Origin: Prevotella sp. UBA6447
GTDB taxonomy: Bacteria; Bacteroidota; Bacteroidia; Bacteroidales; Bacteroidaceae
Reading direction: 5' to 3'
Assembly: GCA_002437115.1 (NCBI GenBank)
Contig: DJOD01000059.1
Span: forward strand, 1 to 7,866
Length of the DNA: 7,866 nucleotides
Part shown: one piece after another, positions 1 through 6,021 of the stretch
How positions within the stretch are numbered: position 1 is the first letter of the stretch
How the letters are laid out: every line of letters starts with the position of its first letter
Program-made: the position numbers and the translations under genes
Notes under the pieces: generated by a model
Told to the model about the DNA's origin: nothing
Seen by the model: the letters and a program-made list of their open reading frames with translations, nothing else
Databases searched by the model: none

Positions 1-54
1 ACCTACCGCTGAATAGTTACCACTCTTCTTTGATTTCTTCATTAGCCGCTTCAT
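1..54 (-). CDS. Possible 5' end of a gene truncated by the window edge
   Basis: An ATG on the minus strand at 54-52 opens a frame of 18 codons that is still open at base 1, reading MKRLMKKSKKSGNYSAVG. The lysine-rich, basic start is typical of a small bacterial protein or of a region preceding a membrane or nucleic-acid-binding segment, but it is too short to assign. A second in-frame ATG lies at 42-40. I see no clear TAnnTTTG promoter element just upstream of it (55-120, minus strand). It could equally be chance; the call rests only on the open frame and the residue bias. Confidence 0.25.
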   Translation of the reverse strand, partial: MKRLMKKSKKSGNYSAVG

Positions 55-238
55 GGTTCTTTTATGGTTTTTCCGTTAAATGCTTAGATAAAAATACCAA
101 AGTTTCGGGCTTTTCAGATCGCCTCCTGCCCACACTCCATCCTCCCATAGTGTGCGTGTTGGCACTCTATTCCAACCCCAGAGCCCCAAGTCTTTAGGCG
201 ATAGCCGCAACCTGTTGAATATCAACGGATAGCGTGCC
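55..238. other. Intergenic stretch without a recognised gene
   Basis: No frame here carries a convincing protein. A plus-strand frame runs open from the window edge to a stop near 193-195, but its translation shows no domain and no family resemblance. A short inverted repeat, CACACT at 132-137 and AGTGTG at 149-154 with a 11-12 base loop, could form a weak hairpin. Otherwise nothing stands out. Confidence 0.4.
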
Positions 239-286
239 GTGAAAAATAACAGCTATTATTTTTAAAATTTAAGCTATTATTTTCAC
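239..286. repeat. AT-rich inverted repeat downstream of the protease gene
   Basis: Arms GTGAAAAATAACAGC (239-253) and GCTATTATTTTCAC (273-286) are complementary along 14 positions with one bulge and one G-U pair, separated by 19 bases. The same stretch holds a direct repeat, AGCTATTATTTT at 251-262 and 272-283. It lies 73 bases beyond the stop codon of the CPBP gene on the minus strand, so it may help end that transcript. There is no T-tract after the hairpin on the minus strand, so it is not a textbook intrinsic terminator. Confidence 0.45.
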
Positions 287-358
287 AAAAGGATAACAAT
301 TCATGCAGGGTATTTATCAAGATTATATGTCTGTACAAAACGACAATCACTTGACACA

Positions 359-1192
359 TCACCCTCTCCTCATCCTCATGTTGAGCTGGAAGAGGCTGGG
401 CAACAGGATGCAGAGCGAGAAGCCAAGGCCCATCCACATCGTTTGGCTGTTGCCGTGGAAAAGGTCGATGAGCTTTCCGTCGCCGAGTTGCGGCATTATG
501 TTGAACATGAGGTAGGCCACGGTGTTGTTGACCCAATGGAAGACCAGGCCTGGGACGATGGAGCCCGTGCGACAGTACATCCAGCCCAGCAGCAGGCCGA
601 TGGGAAAGGCGTGCGCAAACTGTGCCACGTTCATGTGGACTACGCCGAAGAGCGCGGCCGAGATGAGAATGGGCCACCAGTGGGCCTTGGCAGGGAACAG
701 CTTTAGCAGCGTGCGAAGCACGGCACCCCTGAACACCATCTCTTCGGCTACGGGGCCGAGGAGGCCGATGGTCAGGTAGCCTGTGGGCTCCTTCATGATG
801 CTCTCGAAGAGTTGCGCGGTGGTGCCTGGCAGACTGAGCTGAAACTTTTCCAGGACCCATTGTGAGGGCAGGATTGTGCCCAAGGCCAACGTGCCCACCC
901 AGACCAGTGTGGTCCAGGGATGGGTGGCTATCCACACGCGTGACACGGGCGACCAGCGCAGGCGGGCGAAGAGCAACATCGTGAGCAGGCTGCTCAGGGC
1001 CATGTAGGCCACGGTCATCTTGGGTGTCATGTGCAGGGTGCCCTGCATGATGGCCTGTCCGATGGCTGGCCATGCCTGTCCGTCGTGCCACATGCCGATG
1101 GCAGCAAAAGCCAAGCCCATGACGGCCTGTATGAGAAAGAAAACGATAATGTAAGATATAACGTTGAATGTCGTGTGAAGGGTCTTATTCAT
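359..1192 (-). CDS. CPBP family intramembrane metalloprotease (Abi/Rce1-like)
   Basis: A 277-aa polytopic membrane protein with the conserved motifs of the CPBP (CaaX protease and bacteriocin-processing) family. Motif 1 is EEMVFR at residues 150-155 (E150, E151, R155), motif 2 is FGVVH at 182-186, and motif 3 is HWVNN at 219-223 (H219, N223). The paired glutamates and the two histidines form the proposed catalytic site inside the membrane. Hydrophobic segments lie at about 11-33, 60-77, 92-110, 136-148, 172-188, 196-206, 210-230 and 252-268. I chose the ATG at 1192 (MNKTLHTTF) rather than the longer frame opening at 1288. The 1288 frame adds 32 residues that are only a shadow of ribF, while the 1192 ATG overlaps the ribF stop as ATGAATAA, an arrangement typical of translational coupling. 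The substrate is unknown; bacterial members have been linked to peptide processing, immunity or protein maturation, but nothing here decides between these. Confidence 0.88.
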   Translation of the reverse strand: MNKTLHTTFNVISYIIVFFLIQAVMGLAFAAIGMWHDGQAWPAIGQAIMQGTLHMTPKMTVAYMALSSLLTMLLFARLRWSPVSRVWIATHPWTTLVWVGTLALGTILPSQWVLEKFQLSLPGTTAQLFESIMKEPTGYLTIGLLGPVAEEMVFRGAVLRTLLKLFPAKAHWWPILISAALFGVVHMNVAQFAHAFPIGLLLGWMYCRTGSIVPGLVFHWVNNTVAYLMFNIMPQLGDGKLIDLFHGNSQTMWMGLGFSLCILLPSLFQLNMRMRRG

Positions 1193-2132
1193 GTTTTGTG
1201 CTTTTTGACAATAGTTGTTCCACCTGCTTCTCGTCTTCCTTGAGTTGCTCCACAAGCTGTGTGACATCGGCAAACTTGCGCTCCTCACGGATGCGGCTCA
1301 CGAACGAAACTTGCAGCACGCGCCCGTAGATGTCCTCGTCGAAATTGAAGATATAGGTTTCCAGGCTCTGTGTGTGGCCTCCGAAGGTGGGACGCGTGCC
1401 GATGTTCATCATGGCAGGCTTGAAGGCCATGCTGTGCTCCAGCCGCACTTTCACGGCATACACGCCACGCGCTGGTATGAGCTGGCCAAAGCCAGAGGTG
1501 TCGAGGTTGGCGGTAGGGAAGCCTATGCGCCGTCCCTCTTTGTAGCCGGGAACCACCTTGCCGGCAATGGTGTAAGGGTAGCCCAGGCATTGGTTGGCAA
1601 GGTCGACCTCGCCCTCCTTCACGAAGGCTCGTACCACCGACGAGCTGATGTTTACGCCACCCAGCACGAAGGCAGGGTTGTGCATGACCTCGATGTCCAG
1701 CTCCTGGCCGTAGCGCACGTAGTCGTCGAAGCCTTCCGAGCGGTTGTGGCCGAAGCGGTTGTCGTAGCCGATGATGAGCTTGCGCACATTGAGGCGGTCG
1801 TGCAGCACCCGAGCCATGAAGTCGCGGGCCGAGAGGCTGGCCATGTCCTTGTCGAAGTGGAGCAGGGCAGTGGCATCCACGCCCGTCTTCGAGAGCAGCA
1901 GAAGCTTGTTGTCGAGCGTTGACAGCAGCTCGGGCTGGTAGTCTTGTTGGAGCACCTGCCGGGGATGACGGTCGAAGGTCACCACAAGCGAGCGCAGGCC
2001 AGAGCGGGCGGCTTCCTGCCGCACACGGCTGATGAGAAACTGGTGGCCACGGTGCACACCGTCGAAGAAACCGATGGTGGCTACGCTGGGCTCCTGTGGC
2101 CCCGTTTGGTCGCTGAGGTATATTGTTTTCAT
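1185..2132 (-). CDS. ribF: Bifunctional riboflavin kinase / FAD synthetase
   Basis: A 315-aa cytosolic enzyme that phosphorylates riboflavin to FMN and then adenylylates FMN to FAD. The N-terminal FAD synthetase (nucleotidyltransferase) domain shows GFFDGVHRGH at residues 21-30, DNRFGHN at 124-130 and ISSSVVR at 162-168. The C-terminal riboflavin kinase domain shows GFPTANL at 204-210, GVYAVKV at 223-229, NIGTRPTFGG at 243-252 and the conserved glutamate E258 in SLETYIF. Length and order match full-length family members, so both activities should be intact. I chose the ATG at 2132 (MKTIYLSDQT), which starts 7 bases after the ATPase stop. A longer in-frame start at 2192 would overlap the ATPase and adds residues with no family match. 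Its 3' end overlaps the start of the protease gene by 8 bases. Expression probably comes from the promoter upstream of the ATPase gene. Confidence 0.96.
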   Translation of the reverse strand: MKTIYLSDQTGPQEPSVATIGFFDGVHRGHQFLISRVRQEAARSGLRSLVVTFDRHPRQVLQQDYQPELLSTLDNKLLLLSKTGVDATALLHFDKDMASLSARDFMARVLHDRLNVRKLIIGYDNRFGHNRSEGFDDYVRYGQELDIEVMHNPAFVLGGVNISSSVVRAFVKEGEVDLANQCLGYPYTIAGKVVPGYKEGRRIGFPTANLDTSGFGQLIPARGVYAVKVRLEHSMAFKPAMMNIGTRPTFGGHTQSLETYIFNFDEDIYGRVLQVSFVSRIREERKFADVTQLVEQLKEDEKQVEQLLSKSTKHE

Positions 2133-2139
2133 GTGCGTG

Positions 2140-4761
2140 TCAAATGTTCTTTTTCCCTTTGCGCAAGCGTCTCCACCCACGCCATAGCTCACCAGTCCAC
2201 ATCACACTGGACGTGGCTATCGTGATAACGGCCCACTCGCTGGCGGTCAGGGGCAACGTGCGGAACATCTTGCCGCCGAACGTGACGATGATCCACTGGC
2301 CGACAAGCACCAACGCCAATACCAGCACCAGACCACCGTCGCGCCAGAAGTGTCGGAAGGCCGAGTGGTCGGAGCCGAGGCTCTTGGCGTTGAAGAGGTT
2401 CCAGAACTGCAACATCACGAAGGTGGTGAAGAAAAGTGTCAGCTCATGAACGTCAACCACGCTGCCTTGCCCATGGCGTTCGCACCATAGGAGGAACACA
2501 AACATCACCGCGAAGAAAGCCACGCCACAGGCAATGATGCCGCGGGCCATAGAACGCGAGATGATGAAGTCGGAGCTCTTGCGCGGCTTGTCGCGCATCA
2601 CCTCGTGGGAGGGTGGGAGCGAAGCAAGGGCCATGGCCGCGAAAGTGTCCATGATGAGGTTGACCCAAAGAATCTGCGTCACGGTCAGCGGCATCTCCGT
2701 GCCTATCACGGAGCCGCCCAGCACCAGCAGCAAGGCCGCAACGTTGACGACCAGTTGGAAGAACAGGAAGCGCTGCAGGTTCTTGTAGAGTGAGCGTCCC
2801 CACATCACGGCGTTGGCAATGGCGTGGAAGCTGTCGTCGAGGAGCGTGATGTCGGAGGCTTGCTTGGCCACGGAGGTGCCCGATCCGAGCGACAGGCCCA
2901 CATGGGCGTGGTTGAGCGCTGGGGCGTCGTTGGTTCCGTCGCCCGTTACGGCCACCACCTCGCCATGCTTCTGCAGCATGTCCACGAGGCGTTGCTTGTC
3001 AGTGGGGCGGGCGCGCGACATGACGCGCAGGGCGACGCTTCGCTGGTAGGCCTCCTCGTCGCTGAGGGCCGCGAAGTCGACACCGGTGATGTGCCAGTCG
3101 GGGTGCCCGGCCTTGTCCTGGGTGGGCCAGATGCCTATCTGGCGCGCTATCTCGATGGCCGTGGCCGAAGTGTCGCCCGTCACCACCTTCACTTTTATGC
3201 CCGCGCGCTGGCACTCGGCCACTGCTGGGGGCACATCGGGGCGTATGGGGTCGCTGATGGCCACTACACCTTGGAGCTTGAAGGGCTTGTCACCTTCCCG
3301 ACAAGCGAAGGCCAGCGTGCGCATGGCTTGTTGCTGGTAGTGGGCCAGCACCTCTTCGGTGTGCTGGCGCTCCTCGTCGCTGATGGAGCACATGGACAGT
3401 ATTATCTCTGGAGCACCTTTCACAAATGTCATAGTTTTGTCGCCCATGCTGACAATGGTCGTCATGTGTTTATTCTCTGTGCTGAAAGGCTGTTGGCTGA
3501 CCACGCGACAGTTCTGTCGCAAGGCAGTATAGTCCTTGTCATGGTCGCGAAGCCACAGGAGCAAGGCTCCTTCCGTGGGGTTCCCCACCACTTTCTCGCC
3601 ATCGAGTTCGGCGGTTGAGTTGACGGCCATGGCCACGTCAAGCAACTGCTCGGCTGTTGGTGCGCCAGGCTTTGTGGAGTCTGCGTCGCTCAGGGTCAGG
3701 TTGCCCACGCGCATCTTGTTTTGCGTCAGCGTGCCCGTCTTGTCGGTGCAAATCACGGTAACCGCGCCCATCGTCTCCGAAGCGTGGAGCTTGCGCACCA
3801 GGACGTTCGACTTCAGCATGCGGCGCATGTTGAGAGCCAAGGTCAAGGTGACGGCCATGGGCAAACCCTCGGGCACCGCCATCACGATTAGCGTGACGGC
3901 CATCATGAAGTAGGTGAGCACGATTTGCAACATGCCGAAATAGTCGTTGCCGTGCCAAATGGGGTTGGTGAAAATGTCGTGAAGAAGGAATGTGGCGAAG
4001 GCCACGATGGAGATGATGGTTCCCACCTTGGAGATGAGCTTGGCCAACTTGCCAAGTTGTATGCTGAGGGGAGTTTTCACCTGCGTGTGTTCCGTGGATC
4101 GCTGTGCCACCTTGCCTATTTCCGTGGCATCGCCCACGGCTGTCACCACAGCCACGCCGTGGCCGTTCATGACCATTGTGGAGCGCAGGATGACGTTGGG
4201 TGGGTATGCCTCGTTGCCGCCTGTCGTGTCGTTGAGGCTCTTGGTGGCCAGGGGCTCGCCCGTCAAGCTCGACTCGTCGACCTGCAGGTTGGTGGCCTCC
4301 ACCAGCTGGGCATCGGCGGGTATCTCGTCGCCCACCTCCACCAGGATGATGTCGCCCACGACGATGTCGCGCCGTCGAACCTCAGTGACGTGGCCTTCGC
4401 GTCGAACCTTCACCATCTGGTCTTCGTTCATGGTTGTCAGCACGTTGAAGCGCCGGGCTGCGTCACATTCAAAGTAGAAGCCCACAGTCGTGGCGATGAT
4501 GATTGCGGCAATGATGCCGATGGTCTCCATGAAGTCGTTTTCAATGAAGGCAAGTGCCAGGGAGACAAGTGCGGCAGCAAGAAGAATCTGGATGATGGGG
4601 TCGCGGTATTTGTCCAGGTATAGCTTCCAAAGTGGGGTGCGCTCAGGTGGCGTCAGCACATTCTCGCCGTGCTGGCGGCGACTGGTTGCCACTTGGCTTG
4701 CGTTCAAGCCTTGCGAATTCACATTTTCGGGTGATGTCGTGTTCATGATGATAAGTTTCAT
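2140..4761 (-). CDS. Calcium-translocating P-type ATPase, PMCA-like (P2B)
   Basis: An 873-aa membrane pump expected to export Ca2+ at the cost of ATP. Domains in order: cation-ATPase N-terminal region (about 15-75); actuator with LTGEP at 166-170 (TGEP rather than the commoner TGES); TM4 ion site VPEGLP at 296-301 with E298; phosphorylation motif DKTGTLT with D340; nucleotide-binding KGAPE at 448-452; DPIRPDV at 504-510; TGDGTNDAP at 606-614; then the C-terminal TM bundle. TM5 has N673 (QLVVNVAAL) where SERCA has a glutamate, and TM6 has LWVNLIMDTF with N701 and D705. This pattern matches eukaryotic plasma-membrane Ca2+ ATPases, which carry one Ca2+ per cycle. No calmodulin-type C-terminal extension is present; the protein ends in a short basic tail. 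The ATG at 4761 gives MKLIIMNTTS; the ATG at 4746 is an equally possible start. It is the first gene of the minus-strand operon with ribF and the CPBP protease. Confidence 0.94.
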   Translation of the reverse strand: MKLIIMNTTSPENVNSQGLNASQVATSRRQHGENVLTPPERTPLWKLYLDKYRDPIIQILLAAALVSLALAFIENDFMETIGIIAAIIIATTVGFYFECDAARRFNVLTTMNEDQMVKVRREGHVTEVRRRDIVVGDIILVEVGDEIPADAQLVEATNLQVDESSLTGEPLATKSLNDTTGGNEAYPPNVILRSTMVMNGHGVAVVTAVGDATEIGKVAQRSTEHTQVKTPLSIQLGKLAKLISKVGTIISIVAFATFLLHDIFTNPIWHGNDYFGMLQIVLTYFMMAVTLIVMAVPEGLPMAVTLTLALNMRRMLKSNVLVRKLHASETMGAVTVICTDKTGTLTQNKMRVGNLTLSDADSTKPGAPTAEQLLDVAMAVNSTAELDGEKVVGNPTEGALLLWLRDHDKDYTALRQNCRVVSQQPFSTENKHMTTIVSMGDKTMTFVKGAPEIILSMCSISDEERQHTEEVLAHYQQQAMRTLAFACREGDKPFKLQGVVAISDPIRPDVPPAVAECQRAGIKVKVVTGDTSATAIEIARQIGIWPTQDKAGHPDWHITGVDFAALSDEEAYQRSVALRVMSRARPTDKQRLVDMLQKHGEVVAVTGDGTNDAPALNHAHVGLSLGSGTSVAKQASDITLLDDSFHAIANAVMWGRSLYKNLQRFLFFQLVVNVAALLLVLGGSVIGTEMPLTVTQILWVNLIMDTFAAMALASLPPSHEVMRDKPRKSSDFIISRSMARGIIACGVAFFAVMFVFLLWCERHGQGSVVDVHELTLFFTTFVMLQFWNLFNAKSLGSDHSAFRHFWRDGGLVLVLALVLVGQWIIVTFGGKMFRTLPLTASEWAVITIATSSVMWTGELWRGWRRLRKGKKNI

Positions 4762-4840
4762 GGGGACTGTATTTCCGTGACGCTTCGGGTGTGGTGGAAG
4801 TGCCCAGGGACATGACTCCCATGCTGTTTGTTAGTTGGTG

Positions 4841-4873
4841 CAAAGTTAGTTAATTACACATAAAAGGGCGCAA
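4841..4873 (-). promoter_or_regulatory. Bacteroidota-type promoter for the ATPase operon
   Basis: Read on the minus strand, TAACTTTG (4848-4841) matches the Bacteroidota -7 consensus TAnnTTTG exactly. A weak -33 element, TTGC at 4873-4870 (consensus TTTG), lies 21 bases upstream. Transcription would begin near 4834, leaving a leader of about 70 bases before the ATPase ATG. The -7 box fits well; the -33 box is only partial. Confidence 0.55.
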
Positions 4874-4909
4874 GATTAAATATTATTTAGCTACTTTTTA
4901 CAAAAAATA

Positions 4910-4941
4910 TTTGGAGTTTACACCGAAAGGCTGTACCTTTG
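4910..4941 (+). promoter_or_regulatory. Bacteroidota-type promoter for the tRNA gene
   Basis: TTTG (4910-4913), 20 bases of spacer and TACCTTTG (4934-4941) match the primary sigma factor consensus of Bacteroidota perfectly at both boxes. Transcription would begin near 4948 and run about 80 bases before the mature tRNA. That leader contains a small hairpin, GGCAA at 4970-4974 with TTGCC at 4979-4983. The promoter is divergent from that of the ATPase operon. Confidence 0.85.
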
Positions 4942-5028
4942 CACCGCTAAACGTGTGGAGGCCTTATGTGGCAATGGCTTGCCGATCCTGCAAGTAGTGG
5001 TCTCAACCATCGCGTCTTAGCATCACAT

Positions 5029-5102
5029 GGACTTGTAGCTCAGTTGGTTAGAGCAACAGACTCATAATCTGGAGGTCCTAGGTTCAAGCCCTAGCTGGTC
5101 CA
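5029..5102 (+). tRNA. tRNA with anticodon CAT (elongator Met or Ile2)
   Basis: A 74-base cloverleaf. The acceptor arm GGACTTG (5029-5035) pairs with CTGGTCC (5095-5101) apart from one U-U mismatch, with discriminator A5102. The D arm GCTC/GAGC is intact. The anticodon stem ACAGA/TCTGG has an A-G mismatch at its outer end, and the loop CTCATAA places CAT at 5063-5065. The T arm is CTAGG/CCTAG with TTCAAGC. The 3' CCA is not encoded. It is not the initiator: position 1-72 is a G-C pair and the anticodon stem lacks the three G-C pairs. CAT can be read by elongator methionine tRNA or by lysidine-modified isoleucine tRNA, and I cannot decide which from sequence alone. Confidence 0.93.
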
Positions 5103-5112
5103 CGCTTCTATT

Positions 5113-5148
5113 ACAGCGACTTACGCTTCGGCGTAGGTCGCTGTTTTT
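5113..5148 (+). terminator. Intrinsic terminator of the tRNA gene
   Basis: A 14-bp stem (5113-5126 with 5131-5144, all Watson-Crick but one G-U) is capped by the very stable UUCG tetraloop (5127-5130) and runs into a run of five T (5144-5148). It begins 11 bases after the tRNA and is a textbook rho-independent terminator. Confidence 0.92.
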
Positions 5149-5154
5149 GGTTTC

Positions 5155-5203
5155 TGCGTAAACAATGCGTAAACAAACTGTTTGAGTCAGGCGTGTTTAC
5201 GCA
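5155..5203. repeat. Tandem plus inverted TGCGTAAACA repeats, likely recombinase arm sites
   Basis: TGCGTAAACAA occurs twice head to tail with no gap (5155-5165 and 5166-5176). An inverted copy of the first ten bases, TGTTTACGCA, follows at 5194-5203 after 17 bases. Short direct and inverted repeats just 3' of a tRNA gene are typical of attachment regions bound by tyrosine recombinases of integrative elements. They coincide with a sharp change to AT-rich sequence. The integrase and a second copy of the tRNA 3' end are not in this window, so the call of attachment region is inference. Confidence 0.5.
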
Positions 5204-5335
5204 ATGATATTCTGTGATGCTCAGCAACATTACATACGATATACTTTGGATTTTGCTTTATATGCGATATATGACATTTTTGCTTTTCCCAAGAATTTTT
5301 TCGTTGAAACATGGTGCATTGTTACATAAAAACTT
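5204..5335. other. AT-rich spacer before the RNA gene
   Basis: No gene is visible. It holds an imperfect direct repeat, ATACGATATA near 5225-5234 and ATGCGATATA near 5261-5270, and a T-rich tract around 5276-5301. An open frame beginning at 5214 reaches into the structured RNA and shows no protein features. Confidence 0.4.
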
Positions 5336-5343
5336 TACCTTTG
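5336..5343 (+). promoter_or_regulatory. Promoter -7 element in front of the structured RNA
   Basis: TACCTTTG matches TAnnTTTG exactly and is identical to the -7 box of the tRNA promoter in this window. I see no good TTTG at the usual 19-21 base distance upstream (the nearest is ATTG ending at 5321, only 14 bases away). The upstream sequence is AT-rich. Transcription would start near 5350, just before the first arm of the RNA fold. Confidence 0.6.
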
Positions 5344-5349
5344 CGATGT

Positions 5350-5676
5350 CTATACTCATACCGAAAGCCCCGATGGGCAGAGGTTGGGCAGACATATACA
5401 TAATAAGGCGTAACTGTACGCTTTGGTTTTGACTTGTTAGAACTTCGCAAACTCTATGGATTGTCAAAAACAAAGCAACGGGAACGCCTCATGGGGTGTA
5501 TTGTATACAGCCCTCATTGGCTTCGGACGGTTCTGCCGCTCGTTGTCATTGAGGGTGAATTATATACGTTACACTAACGTGGGGCTTTCGGCGTTGCTCG
5601 TTTCGACAATCCGGGCAATGCGAAGGCCTTAACAAGTGGAACGAGCGGCAGGCTGGCTCCACGTTTCTTATTTTTG
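5350..5676 (+). ncRNA. Candidate structured non-coding RNA of about 325 nt, unrecognised
   Basis: Long complementary arms point to a defined RNA fold. P1: CCGAAAGCCCC (5361-5371) with GGGGCTTTCGG (5581-5591), 11 bp perfect, closing about 210 nt. P2: AGGCGT (5406-5411) with ACGCCT (5484-5489). P3: 5420-5433 with 5463-5476, 13 bp around one G-A mismatch, extending P2. P4: 5511-5521 with 5545-5555, ten pairs (one G-U) and one mismatch, with GTATA/TATAC below it (5503-5507, 5563-5567). P5: GCGTTGC (5591-5597) with GCAATGC (5615-5621). PK: CTGCCGCTCGTT (5533-5544), in the P4 loop, pairs perfectly over 12 bp with AACGAGCGGCAG (5640-5651), making an H-type pseudoknot. A TACCTTTG promoter box precedes it and a hairpin with a T-tract ends it. 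No frame across it looks coding. It is not tRNA, tmRNA, RNase P, SRP RNA, 6S RNA or a group II intron by any motif I can see. Function unknown; a long regulatory leader of the next genes is the main alternative. Confidence 0.62.
5636..5676 (+). terminator. Terminator-like hairpin at the 3' end of the structured RNA
   Basis: GTGGA (5636-5640) pairs with TCCAC (5658-5662), with GC at 5645-5646 able to pair with GC at 5656-5657 inside, and a T-rich tract (5664-5675, nine or more T) follows. The hairpin loop contains the 3' strand of the 12-bp pseudoknot, so the two pairings largely coexist but share base 5640. The stem is short, so termination may be partial and allow read-through into the zinc-ribbon gene 62 bases downstream. 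Confidence 0.45.
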
Positions 5677-5704
5677 TATATCAAACTATATAATAACGTT
5701 TAAC

Positions 5705-5724
5705 TCTCCTGTGGGGCAAGGGGA
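5705..5724 (+). promoter_or_regulatory. Hairpin covering a ribosome-binding-like sequence
   Basis: TCTCCT (5705-5710) can pair with AGGGGA (5719-5724) with one G-U. AAGGGGA is the only Shine-Dalgarno-like stretch before the zinc-ribbon ATG at 5739, though it sits about 14 bases away, further than usual. If used, it could be masked by this fold. The evidence is pairing only. Confidence 0.25.
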
Positions 5725-5738
5725 ATGTTTATTGTACT

Positions 5739-6020
5739 ATGAAATGCAAAAACTGTGGAAAAGAAATCCCCGAGGATTCTACTTTCTGTCCGAACTGTGG
5801 AAAACCTACCAATAATATAGAAAAGAGTTATAGGAAGATTCAATTGAAGAACTTATCCCTAAAAAGCATTCTAGTAATTATTGCTATTGGTATTTGGATG
5901 TTGGTTCTTCAAAATTTGGGAATAATACCTGTAACACAAGATGTTCGTGTCAAGAATACTATAGATGCAGATGTGTCTGGTAGCGTTTATGTTGATGGTG
6001 GTACTATAAGCGTTGAGTGA
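5739..6020 (+). CDS. Small zinc-ribbon protein with one membrane segment
   Basis: A 93-aa protein. The N-terminal zinc ribbon has C3-x2-C6 and C17-x2-C20, each in the usual CxxCGK/CPNCGK knuckle context, so it should bind one zinc ion. A basic linker (about 28-42) leads to a single hydrophobic segment (about 43-64). A short polar tail with DADVSGSVYVDGG follows and is predicted to lie outside the cytoplasm, with the ribbon inside. It lies 62 bases after the structured RNA's T-tract, and its stop is one base from the ATG of the next gene, so it is the first gene of a small operon. Such ribbons mediate protein or nucleic-acid contacts; the specific partner is unknown. The gene is AT-rich, unlike the GC-rich operon to the left. 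Confidence 0.85.
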   Translation: MKCKNCGKEIPEDSTFCPNCGKPTNNIEKSYRKIQLKNLSLKSILVIIAIGIWMLVLQNLGIIPVTQDVRVKNTIDADVSGSVYVDGGTISVE

Positions 6021-6021
6021 T

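Noticed and set aside
303..515. Short plus-strand frame preceded by a lac-operator-like GGATAACAATTC at 291-302
   Set aside because: It runs antisense into the protease gene, has no protein features, and the operator resemblance is only a half-site by chance.
222..1091. Long minus-strand open frame overlapping the protease gene
   Set aside because: It is antiphase to the CPBP gene, rich in His, Arg and Pro as expected of a GC-rich shadow frame, and shows no domain.
1215..1922. Plus-strand frame antisense to ribF
   Set aside because: Its composition is a mirror of ribF codons; ribF on the other strand has every family motif.
2824..3618. Plus-strand frame antisense to the Ca2+ ATPase
   Set aside because: A shadow of a clearly intact 873-aa pump; no motif of its own.
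4643..4843. Minus-strand frame upstream of and overlapping the ATPase start
   Set aside because: It reads out of frame into the ATPase gene; the upstream part could encode a leader peptide but nothing supports it.
5214..5473. Small frames on both strands over the structured RNA
   Set aside because: They run through paired arms of the RNA, have no family signature and no good start context; the long complementary arms explain the sequence better.
5350..5676. Group II intron, retron RNA, tmRNA, RNase P or 6S RNA as an identity for the RNA
   Set aside because: No domain V, no reverse transcriptase nearby, no tRNA-like ends with a tag frame, no RNase P core motifs, and the fold is not one long hairpin with a central bubble.
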